From a bacterium (GTDB lineage: Bacteria > Desulfobacterota > Binatia > HRBIN30 > CADEER01), in contig JAHBUY010000006.1 of NCBI GenBank assembly GCA_019637795.1, forward strand, positions 342,287 through 406,286: a stretch of DNA of 64,000 bases, in the 5' to 3' direction. The notes beneath the pieces were generated by a model. The model was not told where the DNA came from, ran no database searches, and saw nothing but the letters and a program-made list of their open reading frames with translations. Below are positions 51,409 to 61,916 of the stretch, piece after piece. Positions within the stretch are counted from its first letter, which is position 1. The number at the start of each line of letters is the position of its first letter. The position numbers and the translations under genes are program-made.

Positions 51409-52526
51409 CCGACCAGCGTCAGCGCCAACTCCGCCGCCCGCGACGCGGCTCCCGGCTCGCCGAGCGCCGCCCGCAACTCGACGAGTGCCGCGGCGACCTC
51501 GGCGTGGCGGCGGTGGACGTCGCGCACCGCGTCGGCAATGGCGGCGGGCGTGACCGCGTCCTGAATGAGCTCGGGGAACATGGGGCGTTGGAGAATGATG
51601 TTGGGCATGCCGATCCAGGGCACGTCGACCAGCCGGCGGGCAATCCAGTAAGTGAGTGGTGCCAGACGATACACGATGACCATCGGGCAGCCCAAGAGGG
51701 CGGTCTCGACGGTCGCGGTGCCCGAGGCGACGATGGCCGCGTCGGCGGCGGCGACCACGTTGTACGTGTCGTTGTGCGCCACCGGCATCGGTACCGGGCG
51801 GCCGCCGAGGGCCGCCGCGAGGTCGTCGGGCGCCAGCGACTCGGCCAGTGCGGTGATCGACTGCCAGCCCTCGGGTGCCAGGCTGGCGGCCGCGTCGCAC
51901 ATGGCGCGGAAGAGGAGCCTCACCTCCTTCGTGCGGCTGCCCGGCAGCAGCGCCAGCAGCGGCCGGTCGGCGACCAGGCCGTAGCGGGCGCGGGTCTCCT
52001 CGCGGCCGCGGGTGGCGCGGACGACGTCGAGCAGCGGATGGCCGACGTGCTCGGCCAGGTGCCGCCCGCCGGCGTTGTAGACCCCGGGCTCGAAGGGGAA
52101 CACGGCGGCGAGCTTGTCGACCCGTTCGGCGATGGTGCGGATGCGGCCTTTCCGCCACGCCCACACCTGCGGCGCGACGAAGTAGAAGACCGGGATACCC
52201 CGTCGTTTGGCCTGCTTCGCCAGGCGCAGGTTGAACTCCGGGTAGTCGACCAGCACCACCAGGTCGGGCCGGGTCGAATCGAGCGTGCGGACCAGCGTGC
52301 GGTAGGCGGCGACCAGACGGCCGAGGGTGCCGAAGGTCTCGGTGAAGCCCATGGTCGCCACGTGCGCGGTATCGACCAGCACCTGCATGCCGGCGGCGCG
52401 CAGGCGCGGGCCGCCGATGCCGACCACCTCGAGATCGGGGCGGCGGGCGCGCAGTTGGGTGACGAGCGCCGCGCCGTGCAGGTCGCCGGACGCCTCGCCG
52501 GCGACCAGCAGGACGCGCAGCGTCAT
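51366..52526 (-). CDS. lpxB: Lipid-A-disaccharide synthase
   Basis: The 386-residue GT19 enzyme joins lipid X and UDP-2,3-diacylglucosamine. Landmarks are LLVAGEASGDLHGAALV at the start, GIGGPRLRAAGM, VLVDYPEFNLRLA, YFVAPQVWAWRKGRI, FPFEPGVY, GHPLLDVV, LLPGSRTKEV and SGTATVETALLGCPMVIVYR. It begins at the ATG at 52526, ATGA-coupled to the oxidoreductase gene. The C-terminus is abnormal: the last residues, MNTDPNPQPHR, are read from an ACGGATG palindrome whose right arm lies at 51387-51408. The native tail has thus probably been replaced, but the catalytic domain looks complete. Confidence 0.94.
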   Translation of the reverse strand: MTLRVLLVAGEASGDLHGAALVTQLRARRPDLEVVGIGGPRLRAAGMQVLVDTAHVATMGFTETFGTLGRLVAAYRTLVRTLDSTRPDLVVLVDYPEFNLRLAKQAKRRGIPVFYFVAPQVWAWRKGRIRTIAERVDKLAAVFPFEPGVYNAGGRHLAEHVGHPLLDVVRATRGREETRARYGLVADRPLLALLPGSRTKEVRLLFRAMCDAAASLAPEGWQSITALAESLAPDDLAAALGGRPVPMPVAHNDTYNVVAAADAAIVASGTATVETALLGCPMVIVYRLAPLTYWIARRLVDVPWIGMPNIILQRPMFPELIQDAVTPAAIADAVRDVHRRHAEVAAALVELRAALGEPGAASRAAELALTLVGPRMNTDPNPQPHR

Positions 52527-53461
52527 GCCGTCTCCAGCGCGGCGCGGATGCGCTCCGCGACCTCCATGGCGCGCACCGCGGTGACGCCGTCCACCAGCGG
52601 CGTGGCGCGGCGGCGGACCGAGTCGACGAACGCCTCGATCTCGTCGAAGAGCGGATCGGCGTCGCTGAAGTGCTGCTCGCTGACGTCGATGGTCGGCAGC
52701 CCGCCGGCGGCGGCCGGCAGGCGGCGATAGAGGCGGATCGTGCGGTCGCCGTAGTCGACCGAGACGTAGGCGTCGGCCTGGAAGAAGCGGATCTTGCGCT
52801 CCCGCTTCATGGCGACGCGGCTGGCGGTGACGTTGGCGATCGTGCCGCCGGCGAAGCGCAGGCGGGCGTTGGCGATGTCGACGCGCTCGGAGAGCACCGG
52901 CACGCCGACCGCCTCGACCCGTTCGAGCGGCGCCGGGACGACGCTGAGGATGACGTCGAGATCGTGGATCATGAGGTCGAGGATGACGTCGACCTCGGTG
53001 CCGCGCTCGGTGAAGGGCGCCAGGCGGTGGCACTCGATGAAGCGCGGGTGGGTGAGCACGCCGGCCAACGAGCGGATGGCGGGATTGAAGCGCTCGAGGT
53101 GGCCGACCTGCAGGATGCGCCCGTGCTCGGCGGCGAGCGCGACCAGGGCGCGCCCCTCGGGCAGGGTCGCGGTGATCGGCTTCTCCACCAGCACGTCGAT
53201 GCCGTGCGACAACAGCGCCGAGGCGACGGCGAAGTGGGCGTTGGTCGGCACCGCGATGCTGGCGCAGTCGATGCGGCCGAAGAGATCCTCGACCGCGGCG
53301 GCCGCCGGCGCGCCGACGCGGGCGCCGATGGCGGCGGCGCGGGCCGGGTCGGCATCGACGACGCCGACCAGCGCGACGCCCGGCAGGCTGGCGTACTTCT
53401 CGGCGTGGAAGGCGCCGAGATAGCCGACGCCGACCACCGCCGCGCGCACCGGCTCAGGCAT
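52523..53461 (-). CDS. Gfo/Idh/MocA-family NAD(P)-dependent oxidoreductase
   Basis: The 312-residue protein has an N-terminal Rossmann domain (AVVGVGYLGAFHAEKYASLPG, about residues 8-28) and a conserved catalytic EKPI (LVEKPITATL, about 92) followed by HLERFNPAIR. It is encoded between lpxI and lpxB in several deltaproteobacterial clusters. GnnA, a member of this superfamily, oxidises UDP-GlcNAc at C3 before GnnB-dependent amination to give UDP-GlcNAc3N. I do not see a GnnB aminotransferase in the window. A sugar-nucleotide dehydrogenase in lipid A synthesis is the most likely role. It overlaps lpxI by eight bases and lpxB by four. Confidence 0.85.
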   Translation of the reverse strand: MPEPVRAAVVGVGYLGAFHAEKYASLPGVALVGVVDADPARAAAIGARVGAPAAAAVEDLFGRIDCASIAVPTNAHFAVASALLSHGIDVLVEKPITATLPEGRALVALAAEHGRILQVGHLERFNPAIRSLAGVLTHPRFIECHRLAPFTERGTEVDVILDLMIHDLDVILSVVPAPLERVEAVGVPVLSERVDIANARLRFAGGTIANVTASRVAMKRERKIRFFQADAYVSVDYGDRTIRLYRRLPAAAGGLPTIDVSEQHFSDADPLFDEIEAFVDSVRRRATPLVDGVTAVRAMEVAERIRAALETA

Positions 53462-54266
53462 CGGCGCGCACTCCGACGATCACCAGGTGGGCGGCGGCGG
53501 CGTCCGCCAGCAGGCGCTCGCGCTCGAGCAGCAGCGTGCGCCCGGCCTCCAGCGCCAGCACCGCGATGCCGGCATCGCGGCACACCGCGATCGTCGCCGG
53601 TCCGACCGCCGGCACGTCGAAGCGCAGGTCCTGCGTCGGCTTGCTCACCTTCACCGCCACCGCGCCGCCGCGGCCGAGCGCGCCGCCTCGGCGCAGCGTC
53701 TCGTCGGTCCCCTCCAGCGCCTCGACCGCCAGCACCATGCGCGACTTCACCACCACCGTCTGGCCGATGTCCCAGGCGCCGATGCCCTTCGCGGCCGCCA
53801 GCCCATAGCGGATGTCGGCCCACTGCGCCGCGTCGGGCGCGCCGGCGGTGAGCGCACCTTCCGGGGTGAGGATCGAGGCGAGGAAGAGGGTCGACTCGAC
53901 CACCGCGATCCCCTCGCCCGCCAACTCCTCGGCGACGCCGCGCAGCACGACGTCGTCGCTCCACCGCGTCAGCCGGGCGAGAAAGCGCTGTCCGCGCTCG
54001 TCGGGCGCGAAATGCTCGAGCAGCGCCGCCTTGCGGATGCCGCCCGCCATCACCGCCCGGCGCACCCCGGCCTGCTGGAAGGCGCGGATGATGGTGTCGA
54101 GCTGACCGACCTTGATCCAGGCGCAGGACTCCACCTCCGCCGCGAGCGCGGGATCCGTCTCGCCCTCGTGCGCGACCGCGACGACCGCAACGCCCGCGGC
54201 GCGGGCCGTGCGCGCGAAGAGGAGCGGGAACGTGCCATTGCCGGCGATGAGACCGATGCGTTCCAT
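53454..54266 (-). CDS. lpxI: UDP-2,3-diacylglucosamine diphosphatase LpxI
   Basis: This 270-residue enzyme hydrolyses UDP-2,3-diacylglucosamine to lipid X, the role played by LpxH in gamma- and beta-proteobacteria. Family (DUF1009) landmarks are IGLIAGNGTFPLLFA at the start, VMAGGIRKAALL, SILTPEGALT, AAKGIGAWDIGQTVVVK, FDVPAVGPATIA and ALEAGRTLLLER. The ATG at 54266 is preceded by sequence with no clear Shine-Dalgarno. No lpxH is visible in the window, so LpxI is presumably the only hydrolase of this step. It follows lpxA after 187 bases without recognisable features. Confidence 0.94.
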   Translation of the reverse strand: MERIGLIAGNGTFPLLFARTARAAGVAVVAVAHEGETDPALAAEVESCAWIKVGQLDTIIRAFQQAGVRRAVMAGGIRKAALLEHFAPDERGQRFLARLTRWSDDVVLRGVAEELAGEGIAVVESTLFLASILTPEGALTAGAPDAAQWADIRYGLAAAKGIGAWDIGQTVVVKSRMVLAVEALEGTDETLRRGGALGRGGAVAVKVSKPTQDLRFDVPAVGPATIAVCRDAGIAVLALEAGRTLLLERERLLADAAAAHLVIVGVRADA

Positions 54267-54453
54267 GGACGATCACGGACGGCGCGCGCTGCCAGGCGGT
54301 GGCCCGCCGGAGCGCGGCGCGAGGCACGCGCCGGCAGGTGGACGACGCACGGAGGGGCGGGGCTTCGCGGCGCGCGCCCCGCGCTTCTCGCTTGTGCCTC
54401 GCGGTTCCCGGAACGTCACCGTCGCGCTCCTCGACGACCGCAGCAGCGGAGAG

Positions 54454-55287
54454 TCAGTCCTCGTCCCCCGACGGGGCCGGGGCATCCGACGTCCGTCGCC
54501 GATCCTCGCGACAGACGCCGCGCTGCGACGCTTCGATGAAGGCGACGAACCGATCCACCTCCGGCACGCCGGGGATCTCCGCGCGGACGCGCGCCGCGGC
54601 CTCGGCGACCCGCAGCCCCGACTGGAACATCAGCCGGTAGGCGGCGCGGATGGCCCGGATGGTCTCGGCGCCCAGGCCGCGGCGCTTCAATCCCAGGCTG
54701 TTGAGGCCGTGCAGGGTCGCCCGATCGCCGGTGGCGTTGCAGAACGGCGGCACGTCCTGCGACACCATCGATCCGGCGCCGATGATCGCCGACTCGCCGA
54801 GGCGGGCGAACTGGTGGATGCCGGAGAGCGCGCCGATCACCACCCCCGATTCGATGGTGACGTGGCCGCCGAGCTGCGTGCCGTTGGCGACGATGTTGCG
54901 GTCGCCGAGGATGCAGTCGTGGGCGACGTGCGCGTAGTTCATCAACAGGTTGCCGTTGCCGACCCGGGTCACCATGCCGCCGCCCTCGGTGCCGGGCTGC
55001 AGGGTGCAGAACTCGCGGATGCGGTTCTCGTCGCCGATCCGCAGCTCGCTCGGCTCGCCGTGGTACTTGAGGTCCTGGGGCACGGCGCCGATGGACGCGA
55101 ACTGGAAGATCTCGTTGCGCGCCCCGATCGTCGTTCGCCCCTCGATGACCACGTGCGGACCGACCCGGGTGCCGGCGCCGATCCGCACCTGGGCGCCGAT
55201 CACGCTGTACGCGCCGACGCTGACGCCGTCGCCGAGCTCGGCCCCCGCCGCGACGATCGCCGTCGGGTGAACCTGCGCCCCGCCCAT
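54454..55287 (-). CDS. lpxA: UDP-N-acetylglucosamine acyltransferase
   Basis: The 277-residue left-handed beta-helix enzyme starts lipid A synthesis by moving a hydroxyacyl chain from ACP to UDP-GlcNAc. Hexapeptide repeats run from VHPTAIVAAGAELGDGVSVG to about residue 185; the catalytic His lies in NYAHVAHDC (about residue 124), and QFASIGAVPQDLKYHGEPS and GLNSLGLKRRG are typical. The C-terminal tail (VCREDRRRTSDAPAPSGDED) is longer and more charged than in E. coli. It sits directly after skp; the usual lpxD and fabZ between them are missing. The ATG at 55287 has only a weak ribosome binding site. Confidence 0.95.
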   Translation of the reverse strand: MGGAQVHPTAIVAAGAELGDGVSVGAYSVIGAQVRIGAGTRVGPHVVIEGRTTIGARNEIFQFASIGAVPQDLKYHGEPSELRIGDENRIREFCTLQPGTEGGGMVTRVGNGNLLMNYAHVAHDCILGDRNIVANGTQLGGHVTIESGVVIGALSGIHQFARLGESAIIGAGSMVSQDVPPFCNATGDRATLHGLNSLGLKRRGLGAETIRAIRAAYRLMFQSGLRVAEAAARVRAEIPGVPEVDRFVAFIEASQRGVCREDRRRTSDAPAPSGDED

Positions 55288-55301
55288 CGCGTCCGTGCCG
55301 C

Positions 55302-55823
55302 CTACTTCTTCCGCGCGTTGTAACGGGCGATGATCTGCTCGGTGAGGTCGAGCTCGGGCGAGCCGTACAACACGCTGCTGCTCGATTGCTCGAGGATGAT
55401 GCTGTAGCCCTGCTCCTTGCCGAATCCCTCGATGACCACCTGCAGCTCCTTGAGGAGCTCGACGGTCAGCTCGCTGTCCTTCTGCTGCAGCTCGCCCTGC
55501 GAATCCTTGTAGGCGCGCTCGAAGTCGCGCAGCTTCTTCTGGTAGTCGCTCTCCAGGTTGCGCGCCTCCTCGGCCTTCATCACCGCCGACTTCTTCTCCA
55601 ACTGCTCCTTCATGCTGTCGAGCGCGTCCTTCTTCTTCTTCAGGTCCACCTGCAGGCGGTCCACCTGAACCTTGAAGCGCTCCTTGGCGGCCTTGCCGGC
55701 GTCGCTCTCGTTGAGCGCGCGCTGCAGGTCGACGTAGCCGATCTTCAGCTCGGCCGCCCGGGCGGCGGCAGTGAACGCGCACAGCAGGCTGAGCGCCAGC
55801 GCCAGGGTGGTGCGTACGATCAT
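55302..55823 (-). CDS. skp: Periplasmic OmpH/Skp-type chaperone
   Basis: The 173-residue exported chaperone has a cleavable signal peptide (LALALSLLCAFTAAARA, cut near residue 23), the family start ELKIGYVDLQRALNES, and a long charged coiled-coil (about residues 45-135) that forms the trimer tentacles. It ends in a short beta strand with ILEQSSSSVLYGSPELDLTEQII. Skp holds unfolded outer-membrane proteins on their way to the BAM complex. AAGGAG lies eight bases before the ATG. It follows bamA by 28 bases, the usual order. Confidence 0.92.
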   Translation of the reverse strand: MIVRTTLALALSLLCAFTAAARAAELKIGYVDLQRALNESDAGKAAKERFKVQVDRLQVDLKKKKDALDSMKEQLEKKSAVMKAEEARNLESDYQKKLRDFERAYKDSQGELQQKDSELTVELLKELQVVIEGFGKEQGYSIILEQSSSSVLYGSPELDLTEQIIARYNARKK

Positions 55824-55851
55824 GTGCGGGACTCCTTCTCGGGGTTCTTTC

Positions 55852-58269
55852 TCACGGCGGGGCGCCAAAGGAAAACTGGATGCGCTGGATCTGGTCGCCG
55901 CTCTGCGGGTTGAGCGGGACGCCGACCTCGATGCGCAGCGGGCCGATCGGCGACAGCCAGCGGATGCCGCCACCGACGGACACCCGCATGCCCCCGAAGT
56001 CGATGCCCTGCGAGGCGAGGAAGGCGTTGCCGGCGTCGCAGAAGACGACGCCCTTGATGCCGAGCTGCTGGACGATGGGAAAGATGAGCTCGTTGTTGAA
56101 CACGAGCTGCTGGCTGCCGCCGATGACGTCGCGGCGGAGCAGCCGGCCGCAGGCGTTCGGCCCGTAGGGGCACTGGTCGTCCTGGCCCTTGCCCTGCTCG
56201 AACACGTCGACCCGCGGGCCCAGCGACCGCACCTGGAAACCGCGCAGCGAGTTGATGCCGCCGGGGAAGTAGCGCTCGAACAGCGGCAGCTCCGGATTGT
56301 TGCCGAAGCCGAGGCCGTAGCCGAAGTTCCAGCCGGTGGCGAAGGTGAGCGGTCCGAGCTTCGGGATCTGGTACACCGGGATGTACCAGCGGGCGCGCGA
56401 CTGGGCGTTGAGGAAGTCGCTGTCGCCGCCGAGACCGGCGATCTCGATCGAGAAGTCCTGGAACGAGCCCGCCGTCGGGTCGAGCAGGCTGTTGCGGGTG
56501 TCGCGGAAGATGCGGGGAATGATCGAGCTGGTCAGGCTGGTGCCGGCGGCGGCGCGCAGCACGGTGGCGGCGCTGCGGGCGACGTTGGAGATCTCCGCGT
56601 TCTCGATGCGGTACTCGACGCCCATGCGGGTATCGAGCAGCGACACCTCGCCCAGCGGGCCGAGGTGGACGACGTCGAGGCCGAGCGCCGGGAACGGATA
56701 GAGCGTCCGGATGCCGCCGCCGGTGCCGCCGCGGGTGAACTGGTCGAACTCGAGCTGCCAGTTGAAGGCGTCGATGCCGAGGGTCAGCGGCGTGTCGAGG
56801 AAGTACGGCTCGGTGAAGCTGAGGCTGATGTTGCGGCGGATCGAACCGAAGTCGGCGTTCAGGACGATCGCCTGGCCGCGGCCGAAGAGGTTCGACTCGG
56901 AGAGCCGGATGTTGAACAGGAACGACTCGCCCGAGCTGATGCCGGCGCCGGCGGAGAAGGCGCCGGTGTTTCCCTCGCGGACGTCGACCAGCATGTCGAG
57001 CTTGTCCTCGGCGTCCGCCTTGCGGGTGGTGATGTTGACGTCCTCGAAGAAGCCGAGGCGGCGCAGGCGGTCCTGGCTGCGGCGCAGCCGGGTGCCGGAA
57101 AACGGGCTCTGTTCCGCGAGCTCGAGCTCGCGGCGGATGACCTTGTCGCGCGTCTTGGTGTTGCCGCTGATCTCGATGCGGTCGATGCTCACCGCCGGGC
57201 CGCGGGTGATGGTATAGGTGACGTCGACCCGTTTGTCGGCCTGGTCGATGTTGGTCGTGGGGGTCACGTTGACGAAGGCGTAGCTGAGGTCGCCGTACGC
57301 CTCGGTGAGATTGTTGATGTCCTTGCGCAGCAGGCTCGGCTTGAAGATCTCGCCCTCGTGCGCCTCGAACTTGCCCTGCTGCGCGGTCTCGATCTCCGGC
57401 AGCGTCTCGCCGGCGGTGGCAATGGTGCCGAAGTGGTACTGCTCGCCCTCGTCGACCTTGATGGTGACGGTGAGGCCGTCCTCCTGGCGCTCGACCTTCG
57501 GTTCGTCGACGCGGACGTCGATGAAGCCGTTCTCGTAGTACCAGGCGGTGAGGCGCTCGGTGTCGGTCTTCAGCACCTCGCGGTCGAGGTTGCCGGATCC
57601 GGTGATCGGCGACAGGATGCCGCGCTCGCTGGTCTGCATGACGCGCTTCAGCTCGCTGTCGCTGAACTGGCTGTTGCCCTCGAACTCGATGTGCTGGATG
57701 CGGATCGGTTCGCGTTCGTCGACGACGAAGGTGACGTCGACCTCGTTCTCGCCCACCGGGGTCGTCTCGTAGCGGATGTCGGCGTCGAGGTAGCCTTTCT
57801 TCTGGTAGGCGTTCTTCGCCTCCTCGATGCCCTGCCGCGCCTTCTCGGGGTCGAGGATGGTGGTCGGGCGGACGCGCAGCATGCCCTCGAGCTCTTCCTT
57901 GTCGATCTTCTTGTTCCCCTCGATGCGCACCTGGCGGATGAAGGGCCGCTCGTGCACGTCGTAGGTGAGGACCCAGCCGCCGCCCTGGCGGTCCATGGTG
58001 GCGCGCACGTCGTCGAAGAACCCCATCTTGTAGATGGCGCGGATGTCGTCGTCGACGGCCTGCGGGTCGTACGGACTGCCGGCGCGCTGCTTCAGCTTGA
58101 CGCGAACCGCCTCGTCCTCGACCCGCTGGTTGCCGACGATCTCGACGCGCTCGATGCGGATGCCCGCGGTCGGCGCCGCCTCCGCCAACTGCGACACGCC
58201 GACAGCCGGCCGGAGCACGAGCCCCGCGACCGCCAGAGCGATGATGAGCGCTCGCACGCTACGGCACAT
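55852..58269 (-). CDS. bamA: Outer-membrane protein assembly factor BamA
   Basis: This 805-residue Omp85 protein begins at the ATG at 58269 with a signal peptide (ALIIALAVAGLVLRPAVG). Five POTRA domains occupy about residues 40-420 (starts include IRIERVEIVGNQRVEDE, PFIRQVRIEGNKKIDKEEL, IRIQHIEFEGNSQFSDSEL, VSIDRIEISGNTKTRDKVI) and a 16-strand beta-barrel follows. The barrel contains INSLRGFQVRSLGP, the lid-loop RGF motif. The protein ends FSFGAPP, with four residues past the last aromatic, a little unlike the usual terminal Phe/Trp. BamA inserts outer-membrane proteins. An 83-base gap separates it from lolD. Confidence 0.95.
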   Translation of the reverse strand: MCRSVRALIIALAVAGLVLRPAVGVSQLAEAAPTAGIRIERVEIVGNQRVEDEAVRVKLKQRAGSPYDPQAVDDDIRAIYKMGFFDDVRATMDRQGGGWVLTYDVHERPFIRQVRIEGNKKIDKEELEGMLRVRPTTILDPEKARQGIEEAKNAYQKKGYLDADIRYETTPVGENEVDVTFVVDEREPIRIQHIEFEGNSQFSDSELKRVMQTSERGILSPITGSGNLDREVLKTDTERLTAWYYENGFIDVRVDEPKVERQEDGLTVTIKVDEGEQYHFGTIATAGETLPEIETAQQGKFEAHEGEIFKPSLLRKDINNLTEAYGDLSYAFVNVTPTTNIDQADKRVDVTYTITRGPAVSIDRIEISGNTKTRDKVIRRELELAEQSPFSGTRLRRSQDRLRRLGFFEDVNITTRKADAEDKLDMLVDVREGNTGAFSAGAGISSGESFLFNIRLSESNLFGRGQAIVLNADFGSIRRNISLSFTEPYFLDTPLTLGIDAFNWQLEFDQFTRGGTGGGIRTLYPFPALGLDVVHLGPLGEVSLLDTRMGVEYRIENAEISNVARSAATVLRAAAGTSLTSSIIPRIFRDTRNSLLDPTAGSFQDFSIEIAGLGGDSDFLNAQSRARWYIPVYQIPKLGPLTFATGWNFGYGLGFGNNPELPLFERYFPGGINSLRGFQVRSLGPRVDVFEQGKGQDDQCPYGPNACGRLLRRDVIGGSQQLVFNNELIFPIVQQLGIKGVVFCDAGNAFLASQGIDFGGMRVSVGGGIRWLSPIGPLRIEVGVPLNPQSGDQIQRIQFSFGAPP

Positions 58270-58352
58270 TCTGTCCGGCAAAACGGGCGAGACGTAACAA
58301 AGCGTCAGGGCCCAGTAAACCCGCGTCGGAACTCACACCGATGCGCACCGGG

Positions 58353-59027
58353 TCACTCCAGATGGCCGCGGCTCATGCGCAGGGTGCGATCGGCGAGCGC
58401 CGCCAGCTCGAGGTTGTGGGTGACGATCACCAGGGTGATGCCGCGCTCGCGCTTGAGGCTGAGCAGGAGCTGGTGGATCTCGTCGGCGGTCCCCGGGTCG
58501 AGGTTGCCAGTCGGCTCGTCGGCGAGGACGACGCGCGGCGACAGGACGATGGCGCGCGCCACCGCGACCCGCTGCTGCTCGCCACCCGAGAGCTCGCCGG
58601 GCTTGTGATCGAGGCGCGCCGCCAGCCCGACCTGGGCGAGCACCGCCCGGGCGCGTGCCGCGGCCTCGTCCCAGGAGAGGCCGCCGATCAGGCACGGCAT
58701 CATCGTGTTCTCGAGCGCGGAGAAATCCGGCAGCAGGTGGTGGAACTGGAAGATGAAGCCGATCTCACGGTTGCGGAAGGCGGCCAACTCCGCCTCGCCG
58801 AGCGAGCCGAGAGCGACGCCGGCGAAGTCCACCTCGCCCGACGAGGGCGTGTCGAGGGCGCCGAGCAGGTGCAGCAGCGTGCTCTTGCCGACGCCCGACT
58901 GGCCGACGATGACCACCGCCTCGCCGGCGGCGACGTCGAGGTCGAGGTCGCGCAGCACCTCGACCGACTTCTGCCCGCCGTAGTGCTTGCACAGCCCGCG
59001 GGCGCGGATCAGCGGCCGATCAGTCAT
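58353..59027 (-). CDS. lolD: Lipoprotein-releasing ABC transporter ATPase LolD
   Basis: The 224-residue ATPase has Walker A VGQSGVGKST (about residues 40-49), Q-loop GFIFQFHHLLPDFSALENTMMP, signature LSGGEQQRVAVARA, Walker B VVLADEPTGNLD and VTHNLELA. The FQFHHLLPDFSALEN segment is characteristic of LolD. With LolC/E it releases outer-membrane-bound lipoproteins from the inner membrane to LolA. It overlaps the end of the lolC-type gene by eight bases. Confidence 0.94.
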   Translation of the reverse strand: MTDRPLIRARGLCKHYGGQKSVEVLRDLDLDVAAGEAVVIVGQSGVGKSTLLHLLGALDTPSSGEVDFAGVALGSLGEAELAAFRNREIGFIFQFHHLLPDFSALENTMMPCLIGGLSWDEAAARARAVLAQVGLAARLDHKPGELSGGEQQRVAVARAIVLSPRVVLADEPTGNLDPGTADEIHQLLLSLKRERGITLVIVTHNLELAALADRTLRMSRGHLE

Positions 59028-60270
59028 AACGGATGGCCTCGACCGGGACGAGCCGCGACGCCTGGCGCGCCGGGTACAGGGTGGCGAGCAGGCAGATGAC
59101 GAGCGAGACGGCGACGACGAGCAGGAAGTACTGCGGGTAGATCTTCACCGGCAGGGTCGGCGTGTAGAACACGCCCGGCGGCAGCGGGATCACGTACTCG
59201 CGCAGCGCGGCGCAGAGCAGCAGGCCGAGCGCGGTGCCGGCCGCCGTGCCGACGCCGCCGATGATCAGCCCCTTGGTGATGAAGATCTCGGCGATGCCGC
59301 GCCGGGTGGCGCCCATCGACTTGAGGACGGCGATGTCGCGCCGCTTCTCCATCACCACCATCACCAGGGTGGCGACGATGTTGAACGCGGCGACCAGGAC
59401 GATGAGCGTCAGCACCAGGAAGTAGACGAACTTCTCCAGGCGGATGGCGGCGAACAGGTTGTGGTTGAGGTCGCGCCAGGACTGCACCCGGTACGGGAAG
59501 TCGAGCTGGCCGGCGATGCGCGCCTTGACGGCGTCGGCGGCGTCGAGGTCCGCGGTGCGGATCTCGATGCCGCTCACCGCGTCGCCGAGGCCGAAGAAGC
59601 GCTGCGCCTCCTGGATGCCGATGAAGGCGAGCGCGCTGTCGTACTCGAGCATGCCCGCCTCGAACAAGCCGACGACCGCGAAGCGGCGCACCTTCGGCAC
59701 CATGCCGACGACGGTCGGCACGCCGGCGGGGGCGACGACGCTCACCGGCTCGCCGACCTGGACGTCGAGCTGGCGGGCGAGTTGGGTGCCGAGAATGATG
59801 CCGGGGAGCTCGACCCTGGCGCCGCTCTCGTCCCGCTGCACGGCGTGCCGGCTGCCCAGGTCTTCGATGCGCCCGCCCGTGAGGTGCGCGCTGAAGTCGA
59901 TGGCGCCGCCCGGTTGCGGATGGACGCCGCGCACCAGCACGCCGGCGACGTCGCTGCCGCTGGCGAGCATCGCCTGGCCCTGCACGAAGGCGTCTGCCGC
60001 CTCGACGCCGGGCACGGCGCGCAGGCGCTGCTCGACGCCGGCCTGGACCGGCATCGAGGCGCCGTAGTCGGAGACGACGACGTGCGGCGTGAAGCCGAGG
60101 ATGCGGTCGCGCAGATCCTCCTCGAAGCCGGTCATCACCGCCAGGACGACGTTCAGCGTCATCACCCCGACCGCGACGCCGCCGGTGCTGATGGCGGTGA
60201 TCAGCGACAGGAAGCCCTCGCTGCGTTTGGCGCGCAGGTAGCGCAGGCCGATGAAGAAGGGGTACCGCAT
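59020..60270 (-). CDS. lolC: Lipoprotein-releasing system permease LolC/LolE
   Basis: This 416-residue inner-membrane permease starts MRYPFFIGLRYLRAKR, the typical LolC/E opening. It has one N-terminal helix, a large periplasmic domain (about residues 45-265: GFEEDLRDRILGFTPHVVV, VLVRGVHPQ) and three C-terminal helices with RRDIAVLKSMGATRRGIAEIF between the first two. Only one permease gene is present, so it probably works as a homodimer with LolD, as in the LolF-type systems of organisms with one permease. It follows lysS by 19 bases and overlaps lolD. Confidence 0.93.
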   Translation of the reverse strand: MRYPFFIGLRYLRAKRSEGFLSLITAISTGGVAVGVMTLNVVLAVMTGFEEDLRDRILGFTPHVVVSDYGASMPVQAGVEQRLRAVPGVEAADAFVQGQAMLASGSDVAGVLVRGVHPQPGGAIDFSAHLTGGRIEDLGSRHAVQRDESGARVELPGIILGTQLARQLDVQVGEPVSVVAPAGVPTVVGMVPKVRRFAVVGLFEAGMLEYDSALAFIGIQEAQRFFGLGDAVSGIEIRTADLDAADAVKARIAGQLDFPYRVQSWRDLNHNLFAAIRLEKFVYFLVLTLIVLVAAFNIVATLVMVVMEKRRDIAVLKSMGATRRGIAEIFITKGLIIGGVGTAAGTALGLLLCAALREYVIPLPPGVFYTPTLPVKIYPQYFLLVVAVSLVICLLATLYPARQASRLVPVEAIRYD

Positions 60271-60289
60271 GCGGCGCCGGACGGCGCGA

Positions 60290-61807
<1,518 letters not shown>

Positions 61808-61813
61808 GGCAGG

Positions 61814-61842
61814 TTGCTATGGGTGCGTGGTGGCGGAGTCAA
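61814..61842 (-). promoter_or_regulatory. Promoter of lysS and the outer-membrane assembly operon
   Basis: On the minus strand TTGACT (61842-61837), a 17-base spacer and TAGCAA (61819-61814) precede the lysS GTG at 61807 by only six bases. There is no room for a Shine-Dalgarno sequence. Confidence 0.6.
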
Positions 61843-61916
61843 GCTGCGCGCCGGCCGCGGCGCGGCGGCGATCACCACCGCGTCGACGGCGAGGCGGCGA
61901 GACGCCGCGGACGCGC

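Noticed and set aside
55771..58608. A 945-codon plus-strand frame opposite bamA.
   Set aside because: It is a shadow of bamA: the minus strand encodes clear POTRA domains and a beta-barrel, and the plus product is low-complexity Ala/Val/Asp/Glu.
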